NCBI GenBank assembly: GCA_964529715.1
Contig: CAZGXI010000006.1
Location: 62,001 to 126,000 of the forward strand
Length of the DNA stretch: 64,000 bases
Direction of reading: 5' to 3'
Source: CAZGXI01 sp964529715
GTDB taxonomy: Bacteria > Chloroflexota > Anaerolineae > Aggregatilineales > Ch27
Position numbers and translations under genes: made by a program. The notes beneath the pieces are model-generated. The model ran no database searches. It saw only the letters and a program-made list of their open reading frames with translations, and was not told the origin of the DNA. Positions within the stretch are counted from its first letter, which is position 1, and each line of letters opens with the position of its first letter. Below are positions 8,102 through 15,896 of the stretch, piece by piece.

Positions 8102-9019
8102 TCACTCCACCCGGATCGCGCCGCCGCGCGCGGTGATGCTCAGTTCGGTCTGCACCGGGAAGCGGTCGATGTTCAGCGGCAGCCACGAGTTGTCGCTGGT
8201 GCGCAGCACGTACTCGGTCCCGACGAATTCCGGCTGCGCACCACCCACGAACAGGTGCAGCCCTACGTTGTCCGGCACGAACACGGTCACGTTCCCCCGC
8301 TCGACCACCACCTCGCCGCGCGTCTCCAGCGCCGTGTCCGGCAGGCTGAGCAGCAGTTCGCCACTGGCGAGATTCACGCGCAGCCCCACCACCCGCAAAC
8401 CGAGCAGGTTCAGGCTCACCGTGCCGTCGGCGGCGCGGAAGTCCAGGTCGGTCGGCAGGCCGAGCGGCAGGTCTAGGCTCAGCCGCCCGCGCCCGATGGC
8501 TTCCAGGGCGGGAATGGGGTTGGGCTGCGTCTCCCGCAAGGTAAAGACCGCCGCCTGCCCCTCGATGCGATAGTCGGCGTCCACAACGCTTTCCGTGCTG
8601 CCGATGAACCCCCCGCCGATCACCGGCGCATCCTGCACGGCGGGCGAGATTTCGACATCCGTTTGCAGCGTCTCGACCGTCACGCGCAGCCGTTCGACCC
8701 CCGTCTCGACGCGCTGCTCGAACGTCACCGTGTTGTCGTCACGCTCGGAGGCGGCGCGGGTGGTGTAGGCCAGGGCGATGATCCCGGCCAGCAGCAGCGC
8801 CGAAGCCACCAGCGCGATTGGCCACGACCAGCGGGCCAGCACCCGCACCTCGCCCAGCGCGGCGCTCAGGCCTACCAGCACCAAGATGGCCGGCCAGGCG
8901 CGGCCCAGCAGGTCGGTCACCGCCGGCGGGAACACCTCCAGCGCCTGAAGCAGCGCAATCGCGCCCAGGGCCAGGATCAGCAGCGGCCAGATCAGGTTGC
9001 GTTTGGGCCGGTCGGTCAT
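8102..9019 (-). CDS. LiaF/LiaI-type membrane protein (DUF5668-like)
   Basis: A 305-residue membrane protein. Four hydrophobic helices in the first ~85 residues (LIWPLLILALGAIALL, AWPAILVLVGLSAAL, WPIALVASALLLAGIIALAY) include the two-helix WPLLL-type LiaI hairpin. The rest (about 95-305) is a beta-rich exported domain like the toast-rack fold of LiaF-type cell-envelope stress proteins. Last gene of a four-gene minus-strand operon with the two large membrane proteins and PspC; its start is 16 nt after the preceding stop. Association with a PspC-domain protein supports an envelope-stress role, which is an inference. Confidence 0.75.
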   Translation of the reverse strand: MTDRPKRNLIWPLLILALGAIALLQALEVFPPAVTDLLGRAWPAILVLVGLSAALGEVRVLARWSWPIALVASALLLAGIIALAYTTRAASERDDNTVTFEQRVETGVERLRVTVETLQTDVEISPAVQDAPVIGGGFIGSTESVVDADYRIEGQAAVFTLRETQPNPIPALEAIGRGRLSLDLPLGLPTDLDFRAADGTVSLNLLGLRVVGLRVNLASGELLLSLPDTALETRGEVVVERGNVTVFVPDNVGLHLFVGGAQPEFVGTEYVLRTSDNSWLPLNIDRFPVQTELSITARGGAIRVE

Positions 9020-9035
9020 GGCGTCTTTTCCCCCG

Positions 9036-11294
9036 TTAAAGTTCCGGCGTCATCCACCACAGCGTCGCTCCCGGCGACAGGTTGAAGGTGTACCAGATCA
9101 CGCCGCCGAGCAGGTGCAGCCCGAAGGCCAGCGCACACAACAATAAGCGCCCCGGCAGGGCCGTGATCTTCCCGACGGTAGGCGGAAGCTGCCCGATCAG
9201 ATATTGGGCCGACGCAACAAACAGCACGAACAGCGTTACCTGCCCGCTCCAGCCGAAGTTCCAGTGGGTCAGCATGTAGCCATCTTCCGCCAGGAAATAA
9301 GTATAGAAAGCCCCGGTCAGGAACGCCAGCCACGCCAACACAAGCGCCGTATTCCGGCGCGCCGTGCGGAAGTACAGGCCGCCGACCGCCAGCGGAAACA
9401 GGATCGAGAGCACCAGGCCCGGCAGCAGGGTCGCGCGCGGAGCCTGGAAATCCCGCACCACAAACGGCGCGAACAGGATCGATCCCTGGTCGGCCCGGCC
9501 ATAGGTGGCCGCGTACTGCACGCCGAGCACCACCGCCGCCGGCAGCGCGATCCCCAGCAACAGCCGCCAGTTCACCGCCTCACGCCGCCACAGGCGGTAC
9601 AGGACAAGGACAGCCAGCGCAGGCAGCAGCGCGATCACGTGGTTGGGCTTCGCCAGCAACGCGAGCACCACCACACCGCCGGCGATCAGCGCGGCCCTCA
9701 TCCTTACATAGCGTCTTTTCTCCCCTTCTCCCTGAGAGAGGACAGGCCGGGGGTTGAGGGCCACCGCCCGGACCGCGTACCAGAACAGCAGCAGCGCCAG
9801 CGGCTTGAGCACGATCACCGTCGGACTCTGGTAGACGGTAATGGGGATGTACGTGAAGTAGAGGGCGTTCTGCGCCGCCGAGAACAGGTTCACCGGCGCG
9901 ACCAGCAGCAGGCCGAACGCGATCAGCGCCGACGCCAGCGCCGCCGGAAACGTCAGGCCGCGGTCCGGATCGATCCGCACGAAGGCCGCACTGACGCCTG
10001 CGTAGAGCAGCACACCCAGCACGGCGATGGCAATCACAACGACCAGCAGCCCTGCCGTCATGAAGTCGATGCGCGGGATCAGCGCGTAGGCTGCAATCGT
10101 GAGCGCCTGGTACAGAAAGCGCACATCTCCCGACGCAAAAGACGCGCCGCTGCTGAGAACCGGATTCAACGTGCCGGTGAGGTAAATCTGCCGGGCGAAA
10201 TCGACGTGCTGGAGGTAGTCGTGCACCACCGCCTGCGCCCCGATGACCGGCCCGAACACCACCGCGACGGCCAGGATCAACCCGGTTGCCGCCAGCAGGT
10301 CGAGGCGGACGGTGGATTCGTCTGGCCCGCCCGGCGCTTCGTCTTCCGCCAGGGCCAGGCGGCGCACCGATGCCAGCAGTCGGGCCGCCCCGTGCGGCAG
10401 GCGAACCAGCACGGCGCGGGACAGGCGGCTCAACAGCGGAATCGACACCAGGCGGCCTGCCAGCAGGATCATCCCTGCCGCCAGGATCAATAGCAGCCAG
10501 CGGTCCAGGCGGCGGTTGAGGACGTATTCCCGACTGCCGCCGTCCGGCAGGTCCACGCGCAGCGTCTCGCCGAAGCGTCGGTCGCCCGGCGCAGGACATA
10601 AGTCGCGCTCGCCCTCGCCGGGGACGCCTTCGCCGTTCAGGTAGAGCGCCCGCACATATTCCGCCGACCAGCGCACCCGCACACACCCGCCCGGCAGGTC
10701 CGCCGCCACAAACGCGATCCGGCTGTCGCCCACGCTCACGTCGATGGCGTCCGGCGCACGTTCCAGCAGGGCGAACACACCCACCATCCCCGCCGCGCCG
10801 ATCAACAGCAGGCCCGCCGCTAACATCCGCCAGCGCGCCTGCAGGCCGGGAACATCCCCCTCCCGCGCCGCCAACACGATCGCCAGCGCCGCCGCTCCCA
10901 GGGCAATCCACAGTTCGGCGGAAAAGACGGCGATCCCGACCGGCAGCCGGTAGGTGCGCGCCTGCCCGTTCGCCAGCGCCACGCGCAGCCGGGGCATATC
11001 GCCGCGTTCCAGGCAGAACTGCTGCTCACCGACCCCGGCCACGCCCTGGTCGTTCAGATAGACCGCCTGCACGCCTTCCGTCTGCCAGCGGACCGTGACG
11101 CAATCGCCGGGGAGCAGCACCCAGCGCCGCTCCGCCATGAAGTGGATCGGCGCGCCGCTCTGGTTCCACTCCAGCGCCAGCGGCCCGACCAGCAGCGGCA
11201 ACACGATCAGCGCGGCCATCACTCCCACCGCGAGCAGGATCAGGCCGGAAAGGATCGGGGAGAAGCGCGGTTCAGTCGGATTCACAGGCTGCAT
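9036..11294 (-). CDS. Large multi-pass membrane protein with two Cys-bracketed beta modules
   Basis: About 752 residues. An N-terminal helix is followed by two copies of a roughly 60-residue beta module. The pattern is C-V-T/R-V-R-W, then V-x-A-L/V-Y-L-N, G-V-x-G-x-G-E, a second Cys, and LRVxLxxGxxRxY. The copies are separated by two helices. The C-terminal ~500 residues are polytopic (about ten segments) and resemble GT-C glycosyltransferase or mannosyltransferase-like membrane cores, but I see no family signature good enough to name. A stretch near residue 519 (LNPRPVLSQGEGEKRR) is encoded by a dispersed repeat. The start at 11294 overlaps the upstream gene by 23 nt, indicating translational coupling; an alternative GTG lies 9 nt further in. 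Confidence 0.7.
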   Translation of the reverse strand: MQPVNPTEPRFSPILSGLILLAVGVMAALIVLPLLVGPLALEWNQSGAPIHFMAERRWVLLPGDCVTVRWQTEGVQAVYLNDQGVAGVGEQQFCLERGDMPRLRVALANGQARTYRLPVGIAVFSAELWIALGAAALAIVLAAREGDVPGLQARWRMLAAGLLLIGAAGMVGVFALLERAPDAIDVSVGDSRIAFVAADLPGGCVRVRWSAEYVRALYLNGEGVPGEGERDLCPAPGDRRFGETLRVDLPDGGSREYVLNRRLDRWLLLILAAGMILLAGRLVSIPLLSRLSRAVLVRLPHGAARLLASVRRLALAEDEAPGGPDESTVRLDLLAATGLILAVAVVFGPVIGAQAVVHDYLQHVDFARQIYLTGTLNPVLSSGASFASGDVRFLYQALTIAAYALIPRIDFMTAGLLVVVIAIAVLGVLLYAGVSAAFVRIDPDRGLTFPAALASALIAFGLLLVAPVNLFSAAQNALYFTYIPITVYQSPTVIVLKPLALLLFWYAVRAVALNPRPVLSQGEGEKRRYVRMRAALIAGGVVVLALLAKPNHVIALLPALAVLVLYRLWRREAVNWRLLLGIALPAAVVLGVQYAATYGRADQGSILFAPFVVRDFQAPRATLLPGLVLSILFPLAVGGLYFRTARRNTALVLAWLAFLTGAFYTYFLAEDGYMLTHWNFGWSGQVTLFVLFVASAQYLIGQLPPTVGKITALPGRLLLCALAFGLHLLGGVIWYTFNLSPGATLWWMTPEL

Positions 11295-13662
11295 CCCGGT
11301 TGAGATAGAGTGTGCCAAAAGGCAGTTCGGCCAGCCGTTCGACGTGCAGGCCGTCCTGCCAGGCAGCGTAGGTGGCCTCGTCGAGCAGGAGATAGCGCGA
11401 CCGGGGCGGCAGCGAAAACGTCTCTATGTCGGAAGGAAACACCATCGAAAACCCCATGCCCGGCGGCAGCGCGGCCAGCTCTGGGCGAAAGCCGACGGCA
11501 GACGTCACCAGCGCCGTATTACACCAGCCGTCCGCGCCGTCCTGAAAGATCAAGGCCTCCCGCGTGGCGTCTTCAAAATCGATCAGGCGCTGCCGGTCGA
11601 TGACGTAATTCGGCATCCGGCCCTCGTAGAACGTCCCCAGAAAGGCGGGCAGCAGCAACAGACTCGCCAGGATTGGCAGGTAAGCCGCCGCCAGCCGCCG
11701 CCGCGCGATCAGCAGGCACAGGCTCGCCAGCAAGTGCGGGGCCAGCGTGCGGTAGTCGCGCCAGTCGCCGAAGGTATACAGCAGCAGCAGAACGATCAGC
11801 GGCAGGCCCAGGTTGGCCGCATGGAACAGCAGTTCCGGCCCGACGCGCAACCTTGCCTCCTGTAGCGGCGGTTTGAAGCCACCGCTACGACGACCCACCA
11901 ATAAAATTCCGCCAACGCCGCACCCCGCCAACAGAAAAAGCATCTGCCAGTGCAGTAGGGCTTCCAACGGCGTGCTCATCTCCGGCGCAAGGAGGGTGCG
12001 CACGTTGAAGCTCAGGTTTCGTCCGAACTCGGCCAGCGCCTCGCCCGGCGCAGAGGCCGCCAGCCGCGCGAGGGTCGCCAGAAAGTTCAGCGGGTACGGC
12101 GCGGACCAGTACCCGTAGACGGCGAAACAGGCCGCGATCAGCGCGCCCGCCTTCGCCAACGCCAGGACCACCGCGCGTGGGGTCCACTCCTTGAGGCCGA
12201 TAAGGAAAAACGGCACAAACAGGAACGCCCATGTCGTCCGCAGCAGCGCCGCCAGGAAAATGGATACCCCCAGCAGCAGCCCGACCCACCGGGGTGGATT
12301 GTCCCGTCGTAGCCATACGGCGAAGCCACCGGCCAAAGCGATCCCGATGGCCTGGTTCAGGCTCTCCTGCATAGCGGTCGGCAGATAAAGCAGCGCCGGC
12401 CACGCCGTCAGGACGGCCAGCAGCAGCGCCAGCAGGCGGGCGCCGTCGGGCCGCGTGAGGATCACGAACAGCGCCAGCGCCCCGGCGATCACGGCGACGT
12501 TGTAAGCCGTGCCGGAGGCCAGCCCCCAGCCGGTCAGCCGCGCGGGAAGGCCGTAGAGTAGCGGAAAGACCGGCCCCCATGCGCCGAAGTGCGAAAAAAC
12601 TGCCGGGGCGGGTGCTTCGGCATAGGTATAGTAGCCGCCGCCGAAACCGGCGGCGCTGAAGGTAAGAATCTGCCGCCAGTAGTACAATTCGTCGGCCATA
12701 AAGGGGATGAAGTCGGTTGGGTCTTTCCCCAGATAGGCGGACACCAACAGATAGGTCAGCACAGCAGGCAGGACGAGGATCGCCGCAACAAACGCCAGCT
12801 TTGCCGGGCGCGACCAGCCGGCAGGCAATGCCGGGAACCACATCCGGCCCGCCAGCAGGACCATTCCCACCGCCGCCGCCAGCAGCCAGGCCAGTTCGGC
12901 GTTGGGCGTGTAGGCGTGCGTACTGCCGTCGGGCAGTTCCACGCGCAACGTGGGCAGCGGCCTGCCGCACAGCGTCTGCCCGCCCGTCCCCGGCACGCCC
13001 TCCCCGTCCAGGTAAACCGCCCGGACGCCCTCGACCTCCCAGCGCACGTCCAGGCAGCGGTTGAGCAGCCAGCCGCCGTCCGCCGCGAACGTCACCTGGG
13101 CGTCCCCGCTGGCCGTATCGACGATCGACGGCCTCGCCGCCATCAGGAGCGCCAGCCCCAGCGCCGTCGCCGCGCCGACCAGCAGCAGGCCCGCCGCCAG
13201 CATTCGCCAGCGCGCTTGCAGCCGGGGAATCTCGCCCCGCCACGCTGCCAGGATCAGCGCCAGCGCCGCCGCGCCGACCGAAAGCCAGAACTCTGCGCGA
13301 AAAATGAGGACGCCGACAGGCAGGCGGTACGTGCGGCTGCCGCCGTCCGGCAGCACGACGCGCAACCGGGGCATCTCTCCCCGTTCCAGGCACATCACCC
13401 GTTCGCCCGCCCCGGCGACGCCTGCACCGTCCAGGTAGATTGCGCGGACACCCTCAGCCTGCCAGCGGACCGTGATACACCCGCCGGGGAAGACGATCCC
13501 GCGCCGGTCAGACTCCAGGTGAAGGCGCGCGCTGCCCTCGGCAACATCAAGCGCCAGCGGGATCGGCAGCGCGTCGAGCAGCAGGAGCAACAACGCCAGC
13601 GCCGCCGCGCCGATCAACAGCAGCCGGGCCGGGGCGCTGCGCGGAAAAGACGTGGACCTCAT
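11272..13662 (-). CDS. Large multi-pass membrane protein, paralog of the downstream gene
   Basis: About 796 residues with the same plan: an N-terminal helix, two Cys-bracketed modules (GGCITVRW...RAIYLDGAGVAGAGE...C and NRCLDVRW...RAVYLDGEGVPGTGG...C) and a long polytopic region. The modules read like an extracytoplasmic Ig-type beta sandwich with one disulfide. The C-terminal part carries many helices and a luminal-looking region with TDFIPFMADELYYWRQ, whose acidic DE could be a GT-C catalytic loop; this is only suggestive. A dispersed palindrome encodes SGGFKPPLQEA near residue 596. The start is set at 13662 because its ATGA overlaps the PspC stop. Confidence 0.7.
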   Translation of the reverse strand: MRSTSFPRSAPARLLLIGAAALALLLLLLDALPIPLALDVAEGSARLHLESDRRGIVFPGGCITVRWQAEGVRAIYLDGAGVAGAGERVMCLERGEMPRLRVVLPDGGSRTYRLPVGVLIFRAEFWLSVGAAALALILAAWRGEIPRLQARWRMLAAGLLLVGAATALGLALLMAARPSIVDTASGDAQVTFAADGGWLLNRCLDVRWEVEGVRAVYLDGEGVPGTGGQTLCGRPLPTLRVELPDGSTHAYTPNAELAWLLAAAVGMVLLAGRMWFPALPAGWSRPAKLAFVAAILVLPAVLTYLLVSAYLGKDPTDFIPFMADELYYWRQILTFSAAGFGGGYYTYAEAPAPAVFSHFGAWGPVFPLLYGLPARLTGWGLASGTAYNVAVIAGALALFVILTRPDGARLLALLLAVLTAWPALLYLPTAMQESLNQAIGIALAGGFAVWLRRDNPPRWVGLLLGVSIFLAALLRTTWAFLFVPFFLIGLKEWTPRAVVLALAKAGALIAACFAVYGYWSAPYPLNFLATLARLAASAPGEALAEFGRNLSFNVRTLLAPEMSTPLEALLHWQMLFLLAGCGVGGILLVGRRSGGFKPPLQEARLRVGPELLFHAANLGLPLIVLLLLYTFGDWRDYRTLAPHLLASLCLLIARRRLAAAYLPILASLLLLPAFLGTFYEGRMPNYVIDRQRLIDFEDATREALIFQDGADGWCNTALVTSAVGFRPELAALPPGMGFSMVFPSDIETFSLPPRSRYLLLDEATYAAWQDGLHVERLAELPFGTLYLNRDAACESD
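11862..11888. repeat. Palindrome inside the large membrane-protein gene
   Basis: GTAGCGGCGGTTTgAAGCCACCGCTAC, nearly identical to the perfect copy at 59459-59485. The 796-residue gene reads through it as SGGFKPPL. Confidence 0.65.
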
Positions 13663-14048
13663 GGCAGGGCGCGAAGCTGCCGCCACAGCAACGCCGCGCC
13701 GACGATCACGGCCACTACCGGCCAGAACAGGTCCGCGCCGCCCGGCCCACTGAGCAGCCCCAGGCCGCGCGCCAACACGACCAGCCCGGTAAGCGTGATC
13801 AGGCCGCCGACCAGCAGCAGCATCCCCAGGTCGCGCCCAGCGCGGGGCAGGTCCGGCTCCAGGTCAAGAGGCATAGTCCACCACAACAGCAGATACAGCA
13901 GCGCGGCCACCCCACCGGAGAAGAGCGTCAACACGGCGAAGGCCAGGCGTATCCACCAGGGATCAATGCCCAGATAAGCGCCCAACCCGCCGCACACCCC
14001 ACCCAGGACGCGGTCTTGCAGGCTGCGCGCGACGCGATGTGTGGTCAT
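13659..14048 (-). CDS. PspC-domain membrane protein
   Basis: A 129-residue protein beginning with the PspC signature (LQDRVLGGVCGGLGAYLGIDPWWIR at about residues 9-33, abbreviated), followed by the helix LAFAVLTLFSGGVAALLYLLLWW. Two further hydrophobic segments fill the C-terminal half. PspC proteins sense membrane stress in the phage-shock system; in many lineages the domain is coupled to LiaF-like partners, as it is in this operon. First gene of the operon; the next gene starts in an ATGA overlap. A divergent promoter region of about 170 nt separates it from the kinase gene at 14220. Confidence 0.88.
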   Translation of the reverse strand: MTTHRVARSLQDRVLGGVCGGLGAYLGIDPWWIRLAFAVLTLFSGGVAALLYLLLWWTMPLDLEPDLPRAGRDLGMLLLVGGLITLTGLVVLARGLGLLSGPGGADLFWPVVAVIVGAALLWRQLRALP

Positions 14049-14167
14049 GGTTCCTCAACACGAATGAACAGGTCCGGCGTAGAAGGCGCAATGCGCTGCA
14101 CCTCTCCTAGCATACCGCACCCCGCGCCGCCGGGACAACCCGCCGCCGGGCCGGGACTTCGGGTTGA

Positions 14168-14196
14168 TTGTTTCAATCCGGTTAGTTATTTATAAT
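14168..14196 (+). promoter_or_regulatory. Candidate sigma-70-type promoter
   Basis: TTGTTT at 14168-14173 and a perfect TATAAT at 14191-14196 are separated by 17 nt. They lie just upstream of the AAGGGGG ribosome site and ATG at 14220. It sits in a locally AT-rich patch within otherwise GC-rich DNA. Position, spacing and -10 quality agree; no experimental support. Confidence 0.6.
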
Positions 14197-14219
14197 CGGA
14201 TTGTAAGGGGGATAGCCGG

Positions 14220-15818
14220 ATGATCGTCGGAGATTTGAACTGCCGCCTGCGCGTGTTGGTGATCGACCCTCTTCCGTCCCGGCGCGAGAGACTCATTACA
14301 AAGGTCCGGCAGCAGTTTACAGACGTTTTCGTGGCCGAAGGCGACGGCCTGGCGCTACTGGACGACGCGCAGCAAAAGGTCGCGCGGCGGCGTTGCCAGG
14401 CAGCCGTCGTCGTTGCTGCGCCCCCACTGCCCGCCGACCTGGACTCTTACCTGGCCGATCTGGCGGCGCGGCTGGCCCCGGCGCAAATCGTGATCTGTTC
14501 CACGCGCCTCAACGACCGGCTGGCCTTCCAGGCCGGGCGGCACGGCATGGAATATGTCCGCTTCGGCGACCCCGCCAGCGACCTGTGCGCCGCCATCGAG
14601 GCACAGGGTCGGCGGGGCTGCCACTGTTCCCTGGTGGTCAGTTGGCCATCCGATGATTTCTGCGGCGATGTGGCGCGCAGCCTGCGCCTGCCGCCGGAGG
14701 AAATTGCCCTGGACCATCTGTACGACCTGATGGGTCGCGCGTTTCCCCAGGCGACGACGCTGGACCTGCGCCCGCTGCCCTCTTCGCAGGCCGACGGCCC
14801 GATTGATGCGGCGGTGCGCCGTGCCCTGGTCCTGTGGGCCAGCGAAGAGCAGGCCCTCGGCGGCGGGCAGCGCATCCCCAAAGTGGTCAAGATCGGCCCG
14901 CGCGCGCGCATCGAACGCGAGGCGCAGAACTACGCCCTGTACGTGGACGGCTGGCTGGCCCAGAACCGCCAGGCCCGCCTGGAAAAACATATCCTCCTGT
15001 GGGACATGGGGGCCATCGTCTACGCTTTCCTGGGCGTCGCGCCGGATGACATCGCCAGCTTCCGCCACTTCTACCTGGATAGCGAAGACCCCGACCGCGT
15101 GATCGACGTGCTGCGGCGGCTGTTCACCGACACCTGCCGCCGCTGGTACTGGCGCGAGCGCCAGCAGGTCGATAACACCCGCCTGTTCGACCTGTACGCC
15201 CAACGGCTGGAAATCGAAGAGCGCCTGGCGCGGCTGGGATCGCTTCCCCTGGCCCTGGCTTTCCCCGGCGTAATGATGCCCCTGCCCAACCCCGGCTACT
15301 GGGTGATGGACGTGGGCATGGAGACGCGCTTTGACCAGGTGACGACCTGCATCGGGCACGGCGACCTGCAAGCCGACAACATCTTCGTCGATCAGAGCGG
15401 CGTGGCCTGGATGATCGACTTCGAGCAGACCGGCCCGGCCCACGCCCTGTGCGATTTCGTGGAACTGGAGGCCGACATCAAGCTGCGCCTGACGCCGATC
15501 CCAGAGGACAACCTGGCCGCACTGGCGCTGTTGGAACGTTCTCTGCTGGCCGGGCAGACGCTCTCCACCGTCCTGATCCCGCCGCCGGAGGTCGCCGCCG
15601 ACCCGGACCTCTCGAAAGCGTTCCAGGTGATCACCGGCCTGCGCCACCTGGCCTTCATCGCCACCGGGGTCGCCAGCCTGCGCGAATATCTGCACGCCCT
15701 GCTGTATGAAACCCTCTTCATGGCGACGCTCAGCCGTCTGAGCGACGCTGTTCACCGCCGCGCCCTGCTCTCTGCCGCGCTGATCGTCGAGCGGTTAATG
15801 CACCTACCAGAGGACTAG
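14220..15818 (+). CDS. Pseudo-receiver / APH-fold kinase fusion protein (paralog 1)
   Basis: A 532-residue protein. Residues ~8-125 look like a response-regulator receiver (LRVLVIDPLPSRRERL, then alternating beta strands) but the phosphoacceptor position falls in VVVAAPP with no Asp, so it is a pseudo-receiver. From ~200 on there is an aminoglycoside-phosphotransferase-like kinase: PKVVKIGPRARIEREAQNY (ATP-binding Lys and helix-C Glu), CIGHGDLQADNIFVD (catalytic HGDxxxxN) and MIDFEQTGPAH (metal-binding Asp). The kinase part resembles the ternary-complex-associated (TCAD9-like) domains described in bacterial conflict or signalling proteins; that assignment is from memory. Substrate unknown. 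The paralog follows 78 nt downstream. Confidence 0.7.
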   Translation: MIVGDLNCRLRVLVIDPLPSRRERLITKVRQQFTDVFVAEGDGLALLDDAQQKVARRRCQAAVVVAAPPLPADLDSYLADLAARLAPAQIVICSTRLNDRLAFQAGRHGMEYVRFGDPASDLCAAIEAQGRRGCHCSLVVSWPSDDFCGDVARSLRLPPEEIALDHLYDLMGRAFPQATTLDLRPLPSSQADGPIDAAVRRALVLWASEEQALGGGQRIPKVVKIGPRARIEREAQNYALYVDGWLAQNRQARLEKHILLWDMGAIVYAFLGVAPDDIASFRHFYLDSEDPDRVIDVLRRLFTDTCRRWYWRERQQVDNTRLFDLYAQRLEIEERLARLGSLPLALAFPGVMMPLPNPGYWVMDVGMETRFDQVTTCIGHGDLQADNIFVDQSGVAWMIDFEQTGPAHALCDFVELEADIKLRLTPIPEDNLAALALLERSLLAGQTLSTVLIPPPEVAADPDLSKAFQVITGLRHLAFIATGVASLREYLHALLYETLFMATLSRLSDAVHRRALLSAALIVERLMHLPED

Positions 15819-15852
15819 GACCTGTGTAGGATTGCGGCTGTTAAGCCCGTGT

Positions 15853-15858
15853 TATAAT
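15853..15858 (+). promoter_or_regulatory. Candidate -10 box
   Basis: A perfect TATAAT precedes the second kinase-like gene, with a poor -35 (TTGCGG at 15832-15837, 15-nt spacing). If used, transcription would begin near 15865. That rules out the TTG at 15864 as a start and supports the ATG at 15897. Confidence 0.4.
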
Positions 15859-15896
15859 GAAGATTGGAAGTTGGCATGGTTCCACCAGGGGGGGAC

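Noticed and set aside
9204..10493. Plus-strand frame rich in Gln/Arg opposite the membrane-protein gene
   Set aside because: Composition (QQR/RRQ) is that of a reverse-complement shadow of Leu/Ala-rich membrane helices.
12589..13977. 462-codon plus-strand frame
   Set aside because: Shadow of the 796-residue membrane-protein gene and PspC gene; no ribosome site or family pattern.
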